Assembly (NCBI RefSeq): GCF_000973725.1 | Contig: NZ_CP009621.1 | Span: forward strand, 1,679,501-1,743,500 | Reading direction: 5' to 3' | Length of the DNA: 64,000 nt | DNA from: Pontibacter korlensis | GTDB taxonomy: Bacteria; Bacteroidota; Bacteroidia; Cytophagales; Hymenobacteraceae | In this document: positions 25,618 to 34,368 of the stretch, one piece after another | How the letters are laid out: every line of letters starts with the position of its first letter | How positions within the stretch are numbered: the first letter of the stretch is position 1 | Notes under the pieces: generated by a model | The model's input: the letters and a program-made list of their open reading frames with translations, nothing else | Told to the model about the DNA's origin: nothing | The model's database searches: none | Made by a program: the position numbers and the translations under genes

Positions 25618-26610
25618 ATGATACAATACCTGAAGCACACGCAGATAAACAAAAACAAGTGGGATACCTGTATAACGGCATCTGCCGATAACATGGTGTA
25701 TGCTTTGTCGTGGTTCCTGGATGTGGTGGCACCGGAGTGGCAGGCCTTGGTAGAGGAGAAGGAGGGTAATTATGTAACGGTAATGCCGTTGCCGGGTATT
25801 ATTAAGATGGGTTTCCCGTACCTGGGTCAGCCTTTTCATACGCATCAACTGGGCATCTTCACCACACCGCAAAGCAGTAGTGGGATCAGAGGGAAGATGC
25901 TGGAGATGGCTGTAAAGCGTTATAAGTTTATTTACAACTATCGCTTTAATACTGGTGATACAGCACATTTGGAGAAGCTGCAGGATCAGTATGAGCTGGT
26001 AGCTCGTTACACCCGCTATCTGAAGCTGGACAAGCCTTATCCAGAGCTGTACAAAGCCTACACCCGCGACCGCAAAATGAATCTGAAGCGGGCAAAGCGA
26101 GCGAACCTTCGTATGTTCGAAAGTGACGACATAGAGCCGCTTATCCAGCATTTTAAGGTGCACATTGAACACAAAGTAGTAGGTGGAGTGTCTGAAAGTA
26201 CATACCAGATGCTGCGCGACCTGTTCCGGGTGATGAAAGAGAAAGGCACAGCACAATTAATCTACACAACAGCTGGCGACGAAGTGAATGCCGGATGTTT
26301 GTTCTTCAAGTATAACAACGTCATCAGCTATGCCTTCAACTCAGCGGATAGTGAGGGGCGCGTAACTAATGGCCGCACGATGGTGTTGGATGAGATCATC
26401 CGGCAATATGCGGGCACTGATTACACTCTTGATTTTGAAAGCCCCATGATTGAGCAAATAGAGCACTTCTACGCTAGCTTCGGTGCTCATAGGGTAAAAT
26501 ACTTTGCCTTGCGCCATAATGCGCTGCCGTTTTACGTGAAACTCATCCGCAACATCCGGATGAAAGTATACCGCACGTTCTTCTCATCGGGTGTGGCTGA
26601 GGAAGTATAA
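25618..26610 (+). CDS. GNAT/FemAB-like protein, paralogue 1
   Basis: A 330-residue soluble protein. The pattern resembles FemAB-type peptidyltransferases/GNAT proteins: an N-terminal half starting HTQINKNKWDTCITASADN, a central positively charged stretch (YTRDRKMNLKRAKRANLR, about 150-167), then a second lobe with EVNAGCLFFKYNNVISYAFN and NGRTMVLDEIIRQYAGTD, FESPMIEQIEHFYASFGA. The next gene is clearly a paralogue, beginning 11 bp after this stop. No neighbouring cell-wall genes, so substrate is unknown. I recognise the fold type but no named family. Confidence 0.7.
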   Translation: MIQYLKHTQINKNKWDTCITASADNMVYALSWFLDVVAPEWQALVEEKEGNYVTVMPLPGIIKMGFPYLGQPFHTHQLGIFTTPQSSSGIRGKMLEMAVKRYKFIYNYRFNTGDTAHLEKLQDQYELVARYTRYLKLDKPYPELYKAYTRDRKMNLKRAKRANLRMFESDDIEPLIQHFKVHIEHKVVGGVSESTYQMLRDLFRVMKEKGTAQLIYTTAGDEVNAGCLFFKYNNVISYAFNSADSEGRVTNGRTMVLDEIIRQYAGTDYTLDFESPMIEQIEHFYASFGAHRVKYFALRHNALPFYVKLIRNIRMKVYRTFFSSGVAEEV

Positions 26611-26621
26611 ATCTATCTGGC

Positions 26622-27608
26622 GTGCCGCAGCTACTTAAACATAAGCAGATAAATAAAACTGCCTGGGACACCTGCATAGAGGGCTCTGCCCAAAAGCAGG
26701 TGTATGCTTTATCCTGGTACTTGGATATTGTGTCGCCGGAGTGGCAGGCAGTGGTGGAAGAAGATAACGGAACTTACACCTGTGTGATGCCGCTGCCAGT
26801 GCGGCAGAAGTTCGGGATATTTTACTTGCAGCAACCGCTCTTTTGCCAGCAGCTAGGCATTTACGCTGTACAGGAGCCTAGGGCAGAGGTTGTGGAAGCC
26901 TTTCTAGCTGTTGTTCAGCAGCACTTTAACTATACTTCTGGCTACACCTTTTGTACTGCCAATACGCAGTCTCTTCAACATGTAGTGCGGCAAGAGGAGG
27001 TGCAGGTCTTGTATACCCATTACCTACCGCTGCAGTACTCTTACGATCAGCTGTGGAAAGGTTACAACCGCGATCGTAAATATAATCTAAACAAAGCCCG
27101 CCGCGAAAGCCTGAGCCTTGTGCAGAGCCAGGATATAGAACCGCTCATCCACTTGTTCAGGCAGAATATAGAGCATAAGGTGTATGGTGGTGTAGACCAG
27201 TCGGCCTACACAACACTGCGGCAGTTGTACACAGCTTGTGTGGAAAAGGGGAAAGCTGAATTGGTTTATACTGTGTCAGAAGATGGAAGTATAGCGGCAG
27301 GCGGGCTGTTCGTGTACTATGGCGGTTACATCATTTATCTCTTCAATGCTGCCGATGCCAAAGGTAGAAAGAGCAATGGCCGAACCCTTATCCTCGACGA
27401 TATCATCCGGCGCAACGCTGGCACCCGTCAGATACTGGATTTTGAGAGCCCAATGATTGAGAATATTGCTGGCTTTTACCACAGCTTTGGGTCTATGCCA
27501 GTGCCTTTTTATGAGTGGCGTTACAATCGGCTGCCCCTGCCTTTCAGGTTGCTCAAGCAGGTGCGGCAGGAGGTGCTGCTTACCTTCCAACGAAGGCAGC
27601 AGCAGTAG
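26622..27608 (+). CDS. GNAT/FemAB-like protein, paralogue 2
   Basis: A 328-residue protein parallel to the preceding one along its whole length: HKQINKTAWDTCIEGSAQKQ vs HTQINKNKWDTCITASADN, YNRDRKYNLNKARRESL vs YTRDRKMNLKRAKRANL, and FESPMIENIAGFYHSFGS vs FESPMIEQIEHFYASFGA. The start is GTG at 26622, 11 bp after the first paralogue's stop, so the pair is co-transcribed. Tandem duplication followed by clear divergence; the two may act on different acceptors or as a heteromer (inference). Confidence 0.7.
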   Translation: MPQLLKHKQINKTAWDTCIEGSAQKQVYALSWYLDIVSPEWQAVVEEDNGTYTCVMPLPVRQKFGIFYLQQPLFCQQLGIYAVQEPRAEVVEAFLAVVQQHFNYTSGYTFCTANTQSLQHVVRQEEVQVLYTHYLPLQYSYDQLWKGYNRDRKYNLNKARRESLSLVQSQDIEPLIHLFRQNIEHKVYGGVDQSAYTTLRQLYTACVEKGKAELVYTVSEDGSIAAGGLFVYYGGYIIYLFNAADAKGRKSNGRTLILDDIIRRNAGTRQILDFESPMIENIAGFYHSFGSMPVPFYEWRYNRLPLPFRLLKQVRQEVLLTFQRRQQQ

Positions 27609-27721
27609 AAGCCGTCACCAAATACTATATTTTATTTTCTGAGTAGAGGTGCTGTTTTTGTCCTATAATTAGTAGAAAATCAGAAGGTTAAAGCTTAACA
27701 TTTAAATGTAGTAGCGCGTAT

Positions 27722-27760
27722 ACATAATAAAGACAAGATTCTAAAAGAGCTTTATTATGT
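27722..27760. promoter_or_regulatory. 11-bp perfect inverted repeat upstream of a small membrane ORF
   Basis: ACATAATAAAG and its exact complement are separated by 17 bp, ending 21 bp before the small ORF's ATG. It could be an operator for a dimeric regulator or a 5'-leader hairpin. Confidence 0.5.
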
Positions 27761-27781
27761 GAAATTTTTACTGTTATTACT

Positions 27782-27880
27782 ATGAAAAATGTTTACAAAA
27801 AACAGGAGTCTCTAGCTTACCTTATAATCGCTGCATACTTTGCAGTGGCTGGTACAGTTGCTATGCTGGTAAGCTACTAA
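27782..27880 (+). CDS. 32-residue single-pass membrane peptide
   Basis: ATG to TAA gives 32 residues: a short basic N-terminus (MKNVYKKQES) and one hydrophobic helix (about Leu11 to Ser31, with small residues A/G/T on one face). The coding unit has its own terminator 21 bp downstream and a perfect inverted repeat upstream, which supports a real, separately transcribed gene rather than a chance frame. The positive-inside rule puts the N-terminus in the cytoplasm. I know no family. It could be a regulator of a membrane complex, or a toxin-type peptide; nothing shows which. Confidence 0.55.
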   Translation: MKNVYKKQESLAYLIIAAYFAVAGTVAMLVSY

Positions 27881-27901
27881 TAAACGCACCACTGAATGAG
27901 A

Positions 27902-27929
27902 AAAAGGCCGTACGAGAGTACGGCCTTTT
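27902..27929 (+). terminator. intrinsic terminator after the small ORF
   Basis: A 12-bp perfect stem AAAAGGCCGTAC with a GAGA (GNRA) loop, then TTTTA. It also serves the convergent serine hydrolase gene. Confidence 0.9.
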
Positions 27930-27956
27930 ATATTTATAGCCAAGTTGTAGTTGCTG

Positions 27957-29537
27957 CTACTTTACTTTCTCAAAATCAAGCTCACTGAAGTGGAAATCCG
28001 GGTTATTGGCATCCAATCGTAACTGGCTTATGGCTCCGTCTTCCCCGGTAATAAAGCGTGCATTGGTCGGGGTGAGTAGAGCGAAATCGTTTTTCCAATC
28101 AAGGTTAAAGATATCGTGTTGCCAGAAGCTCAGCGTGCCGCTAAGTGCTGGAGCTGGCTCCAGTTGCAGGTGTAGCTTACCGTCCTTCAGCGAAACTACC
28201 ACATTGCCATACAGTTTGCTGTTGTATGTACCAGTGTAATCGGTGAGGGCACGGATAGGCTTGTTCTTCTTCTTTTTCTCTTTAGGGGCTTTGGCAGCTG
28301 CCTCAGCTTCTGCCTGCTTGGCTTTGGCCATGTTGTCGAGGTAAAACTGGCTCCAGTCGCGTTCGTTCTTTACACCTAGAATCTGGTCAACAGTATAGTT
28401 GCCTAGTGGTGTCATGATGCTGCTCATGCTGTTAGTTAATATTACCACCCCCAAGTTCTCTTCCGGTACCAGCACAGTGCGACTGTTCATGCCTTCGTGG
28501 CCGCCGCCATGGTAAACCAGCTTGCGTCCCTCATAGTCACTGACAAACCAACCCAAGCCAGCGCCCACAAAGTGAGTGGAGGGGTTAGCCTCCTCTGCCT
28601 GCTTCGAAACCGGAAATGGGTTGTGCATGGTCCACATGTTGCGGCTCGACGCTTCACTGAAGATTTCCTTGCCTTTATACTTACCGTGGTTCAGCTGCAG
28701 GCGCATCCACTGGGCTTGCTGGTTTACACTGGTAAAAATACCTGCCGCTGGGTTCCAGTTGTCCCAGGCAGTAAGGGTGGTGGCTTTAGGTTTTTTATTA
28801 TCGTCGAAGCCGTGTGGTGAGGCTACGTTTTGCACGCCCTTCAGGTCGTTTACAGAAGTGTAGGAGCGGCTCATGCCTAGCGGCTGGAAGAAAGTCTCCT
28901 GAATGTAGTTCTCCCATGTTTTGCCGGTTACCTGCTCAATTACCTCACCCGCTGTAATAAACATCAGGTTAGAGTAGCCATAGCCATTGCGGAATCCATA
29001 CACCGGCTCCAGGTAACGCATGCGCTGGATGATCTCAGGGCGGCTATAAGTAGTGTTGTACCACAGCAAATCTCCGCTAAAGGTCTGGAAGCCTATACGG
29101 TGGCATAGTAAGTCTTCTATCGTTAGGTTTTCTGTTACGAAAGGATCATAGAGCTGTAGGTAGGGCACATATTTTTTCACCTTATCTGTCCATTTTATCT
29201 TGCCAGCGTCTACCAGAGTGGCCAAAGCGGCGGCAGTGTAAGCTTTAGAGTTAGAGGCAATGCCAAAGACTGTGTTAGCATCTACCTGACCTCCCTTTTT
29301 GTTGTCGAGTACACCATAACCTTTTGCGAAGATAACAGAGTCGTTTTTCACAATGGCAATAGCCATACCCGGTACATCCCAATCTTTCAGGGCCTTTTGG
29401 TAGTAGGCGTCTAATTTCTGAAGGTTAGCTGCTGTACTTTGCTGGGCTTGAGCGGTAGGTAGTACTAAGAGCGCTACAAGCAGCAGCATGAGGCGAAGCC
29501 AAGTATGGCTAGCGCGTATAGTATGCGAAGTGTTCAT
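27957..29537 (-). CDS. secreted class C beta-lactamase-like serine hydrolase
   Basis: A 526-residue exported protein: signal peptide (about 1-31, ending AQAQQ), then a beta-lactamase/penicillin-binding-type domain (about 40-400) with SNSK (SxxK nucleophile, about 96-99), YSN (about 189-191) and HGG near 345 in place of KTG. The C-terminal ~100 residues form a DUF3471-like beta domain after a Lys-rich linker (KEKKKKNKP). Members are peptidases/esterases more often than antibiotic-resistance enzymes. Monocistronic. Confidence 0.88.
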   Translation of the reverse strand: MNTSHTIRASHTWLRLMLLLVALLVLPTAQAQQSTAANLQKLDAYYQKALKDWDVPGMAIAIVKNDSVIFAKGYGVLDNKKGGQVDANTVFGIASNSKAYTAAALATLVDAGKIKWTDKVKKYVPYLQLYDPFVTENLTIEDLLCHRIGFQTFSGDLLWYNTTYSRPEIIQRMRYLEPVYGFRNGYGYSNLMFITAGEVIEQVTGKTWENYIQETFFQPLGMSRSYTSVNDLKGVQNVASPHGFDDNKKPKATTLTAWDNWNPAAGIFTSVNQQAQWMRLQLNHGKYKGKEIFSEASSRNMWTMHNPFPVSKQAEEANPSTHFVGAGLGWFVSDYEGRKLVYHGGGHEGMNSRTVLVPEENLGVVILTNSMSSIMTPLGNYTVDQILGVKNERDWSQFYLDNMAKAKQAEAEAAAKAPKEKKKKNKPIRALTDYTGTYNSKLYGNVVVSLKDGKLHLQLEPAPALSGTLSFWQHDIFNLDWKNDFALLTPTNARFITGEDGAISQLRLDANNPDFHFSELDFEKVK

Positions 29538-29644
29538 GAAAGTTATATTGCTGATAATGCAGCAATATATGGAATTTTAAAGTGGCACTGAAAAGAACCC
29601 GGAGGGAGCTGCTACGGAACCGGTACAGGCATGTAAGGTTGACG

Positions 29645-30591
29645 TTATATGTCTTCTTCGCGGGGTATATGAGTCCCCTGTTCATACTCCTGCTTCTCCA
29701 TCTCCAGGCGTTGTTGCTCTTCTGCAGTGAGGTTGCCAAGCCTGCGTGGGTCAGGTTGTCCGGCATCCACCCAGACGGTGTACCAGTAGCTGGCAGCCAA
29801 ACGCATTTGTCGTTCTACTTGCCCGTTGAGACGTCTGCTGTAAGCTTCAGAGAAAGCACGGGAGTATACGCGGGTAGTCACGTTGTTGCGCAGTTCAAAG
29901 CCATACTTCTTCTCCTCGTCAAACTCTTGCGTTAGCTGTCGCTCGAAGTATAAAACAGAGTCCAGAGCTGTGTGGGCAGAGGCCACTAAGTCCCAGGCTT
30001 TCAGCTGCGGCTGCTCCAGGTAAATAGCCCGGCCTACAAAAAAGTCATAGTTGTCGGAGAACAGCTCAGGCAAGCGTGTTTCCCAAAAGGCATGGATGCC
30101 CCGCTGCCCGGTAAGCTGGCCGTTATAGTTCTGGGTAGTGTGCAGCGGTACACAGGCATCGGCTACATAATGGCCCAACTCGGTGCTCAGGCGCAGTATG
30201 CGATCAGCATTACGCTATTTAAAGGCTTGTGTCAGCTGGTGCTTCATCCGGTTAATGTGCCAGGGCACAATGCCATAAGCTTGCAGGGTGTCTTCGCCAT
30301 ATTATTCTATAGCCTGTTGCCAATACCGTGGCATAGTGTAAAGGGCGCTGTCGCGAGGTCTATGTAATGCCTCGGCGCTTCGCCCTCCACAGCGTAGCGG
30401 CGCCGGTCAGGGTTCACAGCATTTTCGGTGATGTAGCGGATATGCTTTTTGTAGAAGCCAACCATTTCTGGCGGCAGGGCAAATACAGCCAACCTGTTGA
30501 TGCGCTGATGCGCGAAAAATCCCCAGGTATGGCCGTTAAGCGGTAACAGCAAAATTAGCAGCAGAAGTATAGCTTTGCACCTGATCGCCAT
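29645..30591 (-). pseudogene. broken zinc-dependent phospholipase C / S1-P1 nuclease-fold gene
   Basis: The N-terminal part (signal peptide, then HTWGFFAHQRINRLAVFAL and EAPRHYIDL) and C-terminal part (GHYVADACVPLHTTQNYNG and HAFWETRLPELFSDNYDFF) belong to one zinc-dependent phospholipase C-like protein. Between them the frame is broken: after HYIDL the frame shifts near 30355-30361, and the true frame then carries a TAA at 30302-30304 and a TAG at 30215-30217. Both would be Gln by C-to-T change (contexts AIE-*-YGEDT and AFK-*-RNADR). The zinc ligand His/Asp positions remain in both parts. One frameshift plus two nonsense changes argue for decay, not sequencing error. Confidence 0.85.
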
Positions 30592-30608
30592 ACTTGCGGT
30601 GTACGCAG

Positions 30609-30650
30609 ACAAGCCTTTAGAGATACTGAGGTATATCTCTAAAGGCTTGT
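30609..30650. other. 17-bp perfect hairpin upstream of the broken gene
   Basis: ACAAGCCTTTAGAGATA and its exact complement enclose an 8-base loop. It lies between the stop of the gene at 30700 and the decayed gene. No T tract follows on the minus strand, so it is an atypical terminator at best. Confidence 0.6.
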
Positions 30651-30699
30651 TCTAGGATTGTAATAAATATTTAATTAGGTTAAATAGAAGCGCTTGATA

Positions 30700-31131
30700 C
30701 TATGATGTCCAGATCAGGAGCCACTCTTCTGCGGCTTGCTCATCATTGAAGGACCTCAGGTTAAAGTATTCTCTAAAAAGGGGGTAAAGCGATTGGAAAG
30801 ACCGCTGTCCATAAATGCCTGGCGATAGCACATGTGCATAATAACGCAGCCCCAACTCTTTAGCCTGTGGTGCCCATTTGTACACTAACCAGCTTATAGC
30901 TGAATCCCAGGGGCCTATTAATTCTTTGTTGCTACTCAAAATTCCCAGGCACGGCTTTTCCTGGAGCATGGAGAGGATATGGTTACCTCCCATTACAATG
31001 GTTTCCTGAGATTGTATGCCTATCCAGCTAACATACAGAAAACTATTATCAGGAGCCCTTCTGGCTTCAAAGAAGACATCTCCATTTCCTTTCCTGAGTT
31101 CCTTATAATCTATTAACTGAGATACGTCCAC
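30700..31131 (-). CDS. hypothetical protein, possible STAS/SpoIIAA-like fold
   Basis: A 143-residue soluble protein. Its middle (FLYVSWIGIQSQETIVMGGN, then LGILSSNKELIGPWDSAISW) alternates strands and helices in a way seen in small STAS-like proteins that are common in Hymenobacteraceae, but I do not recognise a named family. It follows the RsbQ-like hydrolase on the same strand by about 70 bp; co-transcription is possible and would fit a stress-signalling pair, but this is inference. Confidence 0.5.
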   Translation of the reverse strand: MDVSQLIDYKELRKGNGDVFFEARRAPDNSFLYVSWIGIQSQETIVMGGNHILSMLQEKPCLGILSSNKELIGPWDSAISWLVYKWAPQAKELGLRYYAHVLSPGIYGQRSFQSLYPLFREYFNLRSFNDEQAAEEWLLIWTS

Positions 31132-31202
31132 TTTATCAAATAACCTCTGTCTCCCTCTTCTGGAGCTGTTGTTCTAAACTCTTAATTCAAGCTTGTGTAC
31201 GG

Positions 31203-31997
31203 CTATGCGTACAAAAAGCTTTTCATTGCTGCAACTGTCTCTTCTGGAGCGCTTAGGTTAGGGCAGTGGCCCGTTGCCTCCAAAACTCTAAGCTTGCTGC
31301 TAGGTATTTGCTTGCTAGTGTACTCCCCAACAGAAACAGGGGCAATGGCATCCTCAGAACACTGTAGAATAAGAGTGTCAACCTTTACATGAGGTAAGTC
31401 CTGACGACAGTCAGATAAGAAAGTGAGGTGGGCAAAGTCTCTGGCAACTTTCTGGTTGCTTTTACAGAAGCTTTGAGCTAGTTCTTGGCCTAGTTCTGGT
31501 CTGTCAGTGTTGCCCATAATAACAGGGGCAATGGTATTAGACCAACCGAGGTAGTCGCTTTCGAGAGAATTAAGTAAGCCATGGATGTCTTCTCTTTCAA
31601 AACCGCCTATATAATCTCCATCGTTTATAAAGCTTGGAGAGGGGCTAATTAAGACCAGCTTAGCAAAACGCTTTGGTTCCATGTTAGCAGCCAGTACTCC
31701 GATCATGGCACTTACTGAGTGGCCTACAAAAACAACATCTTGCAGTTCCAGTTCTTCGCATATCTCCAGGATGTCTGCGGCATACGCTTTTAAAGAAGAG
31801 TACTGCTCTTTTGTGTAAGTGGTTGTATCAGAGCTGCCAAATCCAATATGGTCGAAAAGAATGATTTTATAATCATCCTGAAAGGCAGGTGTTATGTAGC
31901 GCCACATGTTCTGATCACAGCCGTAGCCGTGTGCAAACAGCATAGGTTTTTCTCCTTTTCCAGTAACTGTTACGTTGTTCCGTTTTAGGGCATTCAT
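31203..31997 (-). CDS. RsbQ-like alpha/beta hydrolase
   Basis: A 264-residue cytoplasmic hydrolase that parallels B. subtilis RsbQ throughout: FAHGYGCDQNMWRYITPAF, ILFDHIGFGSSD, nucleophile elbow VFVGHSVSAMIG (Ser about 97), LILQCSEDAIAPVSVGEY (Asp about 219) and ATGHCPNLSAPEETV (His about 246). RsbQ works with the PAS-phosphatase RsbP in energy-stress signalling; in other bacteria relatives act on small signal molecules. No rsbP-like gene is in the window. Confidence 0.8.
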   Translation of the reverse strand: MNALKRNNVTVTGKGEKPMLFAHGYGCDQNMWRYITPAFQDDYKIILFDHIGFGSSDTTTYTKEQYSSLKAYAADILEICEELELQDVVFVGHSVSAMIGVLAANMEPKRFAKLVLISPSPSFINDGDYIGGFEREDIHGLLNSLESDYLGWSNTIAPVIMGNTDRPELGQELAQSFCKSNQKVARDFAHLTFLSDCRQDLPHVKVDTLILQCSEDAIAPVSVGEYTSKQIPSSKLRVLEATGHCPNLSAPEETVAAMKSFLYA

Positions 31998-32481
31998 ATC
32001 ATTAAGGGTTAAGGTTAAGCTGTATTACTGACTGTCAGATAACTTCTTTGGTGCTAAGTTAGCCATGAAAAGTGGGAATTATAATTTATGTTGTCTTTTT
32101 AAAGTTTGCCGCTACCTGTCCTATCGGATAATTGGCTCTGTAGCACAACAGAGTAAGCTTTTGTCAAAGTAAGTTCTGTCCCCCCGCGTTACCTGTAGCA
32201 GTTAGTCTCTTAATCAGCTTAGGGCAAGAGTTAAGTAATTCCTGTTTTAACCTTAATCACAATAAGTTAGATCTCTAATTTGCTGTTTTTAATAGATGTT
32301 GGGTTTGTTATTTTTCAGTGTTTTTCATTATATAATACGATATGTTTAATATGTATATATATACTTTGATATATTTATAATTTTAATGCTATTATAATGT
32401 CATATTAATATCAGTTTAATAGGTGTGCTTCTATTTTGTGAGCGTGCTTAAAGCCGCCAACATAAAATATAAGATACAACT
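31998..32481. other. divergent intergenic region, very AT-rich second half
   Basis: 484 bp between divergent genes. About 32270-32430 is almost only A and T with TATA-rich repeats (for example around 32345-32385). It presumably carries both promoters. No RNA gene or reading frame could be supported. Confidence 0.5.
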
Positions 32482-33294
32482 GTGAAAAAGATTCTAATAC
32501 CAACAGACCTAACACTTCACTCCCTAAACCTTATAAAGTATGCACTGCACCTACTGAAGGGAGAAACCTGCCAAATTGCTTTAGTGCATCCGGTGCCTCT
32601 GCCAGATTCTATTACGGAGCTTCTGATGTTGCCCAGAGACGAAGAGGGGCAGGAGAAGGCAAGTAAAGCTTTTAAAAATGCCTTAAAACGAATTGCTAAA
32701 GCATATGCAGTTGAAATTAACAGTATACAAACAGAGCGTATTTACTGCAATAATTCTTCACAGATCCGGAGCTTTATAGTTAACAACAAGATAGATTTGG
32801 TACTTAGTCCGGTTCAGGTAACAAGAGTGTCCGATGCTATAAGCCAGTTCAATAGCCTGGTAAAAGGTGTGCCTTGCCCGGTTCTGTATGTTCCCGAGCT
32901 TTTCGAGATCAATCGTTTCAGGAAAATTGCCCTTGTGCTTGATGTGGAGGATAAAACAGACTCGCTACCCGATGAGACATTGGTGAACCTTCTCTGCAGA
33001 AACGATTACCACATTACATTTCTGCTTGTGTTTAAGCCAGGGACAAGTACGGATAGGCTGAAGCATGCACTGGACGTAATATATTCCTCTAAGATGCTTG
33101 AAGGTATCAGCTACTCGGTTCACCTCATACATGAAGCAGACCTCACGAGCGGTGTAGTCTCTTTTATAGATGAGTTTGAGGTAGACTTGGTTGTTACCTG
33201 TAAGAAGAAAAGTATGCTCGACTACCTGCGGCTGGGCAGAGGTTTCAGTCCCAAAGCCATCAACACCAAAGTGCCTCTTCTTTCTGTAAGGTAG
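32482..33294 (+). CDS. universal stress protein, two-domain
   Basis: A 270-residue soluble protein made of two UspA-type Rossmann domains (about 1-145 and 150-270). The first begins KKILIPTDLTLHSLNLIKYAL and ends in SLVKGVPCPVLYVPE; the second begins RKIALVLDV and ends SPKAINTKVPLLSVR. The ATP-binding G-x2-G-x9-G motif is not well preserved, so it may not bind ATP. The start is GTG at 32482. It precedes the bestrophin gene by 54 bp and may be co-transcribed. Confidence 0.8.
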   Translation: MKKILIPTDLTLHSLNLIKYALHLLKGETCQIALVHPVPLPDSITELLMLPRDEEGQEKASKAFKNALKRIAKAYAVEINSIQTERIYCNNSSQIRSFIVNNKIDLVLSPVQVTRVSDAISQFNSLVKGVPCPVLYVPELFEINRFRKIALVLDVEDKTDSLPDETLVNLLCRNDYHITFLLVFKPGTSTDRLKHALDVIYSSKMLEGISYSVHLIHEADLTSGVVSFIDEFEVDLVVTCKKKSMLDYLRLGRGFSPKAINTKVPLLSVR

Positions 33295-33348
33295 AGGCTT
33301 TACAAGTTTATAACTGGTTTAACTCAGGCCAACTTAATCCTATCTCCA

Positions 33349-34263
33349 ATGTTGTTAAAGACAAATATTCCCATTGGGTATGTGTTTGGGAAAATAAAGT
33401 TCGAGGTTTTCTTCGTTTCTGTATATGCTACTCTAATTGCTGTAGAGGACACTTTCTTCCACTTTCTTGACCTCTCTATTCCGCTGAGCGTGCCCATGGT
33501 GCTCGGTACAGTGCTTTCGCTGCTGCTGGCCTTTAAATCGAACCAGGCATACGACAGATGGTGGGAAGCAAGAATAGTTTGGGGAGCTATTGTAAACGAC
33601 TCTCGCTCCCTTATTCGGCAGGTGCTTTGCTTTACCGAGGCACCTTACCCTTCTGAAGAAGTGACCCAGCTGGTGGAGCGTTTTACTAACCGGCAAATTG
33701 CCTGGTGTTACAGCCTCGGCATGTCCCTCCGCAATAAAATGGACATGCGCAAAATTGAGAAGTACCTGCCTCAGGAAGAGATTTCCTTTATTAAGAAGCA
33801 CAGTAACATACCCAACGCTTTGCTGGAGCTGCATGCCCGAGATTTGAGGCACGCACTGAATGAAGGCTGGCTGAACAAATATCAGCAGGTAGAAATAGAT
33901 GCCACCTTAACCCGTCTGACTGATTGTATGGGTAAGTGTGAGCGTATCAAAAATACCGTTTTCCCGGTAACTTATACACTTTACACACATTTCTCTCTGT
34001 TCTTCTTTATTCTGCTGTTGCCTTTTGCGCTACTCGAGATATTTGGTGTGTTAGAGGTTCTGATGGTTATAGCAATTTCGTCTGCTTTCTTCCTGATCGA
34101 GAAAATGGCTATCCATCTGCAGGACCCGTTCGAGAATAAGCCTACAGACACACCGGTTACAGCTATAGCCAGAACAATCGAAATTAACCTAAAGCAGATG
34201 ATCGAAGCTAAAAATGTGCCTCAGCCCGTCCAGCCTGTGGGAAACAGCTTCTATGTGCTATAA
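33349..34263 (+). CDS. bestrophin family anion channel
   Basis: A 304-residue inner-membrane protein with four hydrophobic segments (about 17-33, 43-62, 205-225 and 235-252). Bestrophin hallmarks are SVPMVLGTVLSLLLAFKSNQAYDRWWEAR (in pieces, about 46-74) and, later, ALLEIFGVLEVLMV and KMAIHLQDPFENKPTDTP. Bacterial bestrophins form pentameric channels for anions or cations. The preceding gene encodes a universal stress protein in the same orientation. Confidence 0.88.
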   Translation: MLLKTNIPIGYVFGKIKFEVFFVSVYATLIAVEDTFFHFLDLSIPLSVPMVLGTVLSLLLAFKSNQAYDRWWEARIVWGAIVNDSRSLIRQVLCFTEAPYPSEEVTQLVERFTNRQIAWCYSLGMSLRNKMDMRKIEKYLPQEEISFIKKHSNIPNALLELHARDLRHALNEGWLNKYQQVEIDATLTRLTDCMGKCERIKNTVFPVTYTLYTHFSLFFFILLLPFALLEIFGVLEVLMVIAISSAFFLIEKMAIHLQDPFENKPTDTPVTAIARTIEINLKQMIEAKNVPQPVQPVGNSFYVL

Positions 34264-34302
34264 GCCACAGCAGTACAAAATTTTTAAACGTTGTAGTAAG
34301 TT

Positions 34303-34353
34303 TATTACAGAACAGGCCTGCCACATCAACTGTAGCAGGCCTGTTCTGTAATA
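34303..34353. terminator. bidirectional terminator, 19-bp perfect stem
   Basis: TTATTACAGAACAGGCCTGC-type stem of 19 bp, 13-base loop, between convergent bestrophin and def genes. Confidence 0.8.
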
Positions 34354-34368
34354 GTTCTAAATATAAAC

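Noticed and set aside
25516-26256. 246-codon open frame antisense to the first GNAT/FemAB-like gene
   Set aside because: Shadow frame; the plus-strand protein has a clear paralogue and the antisense product resembles nothing.
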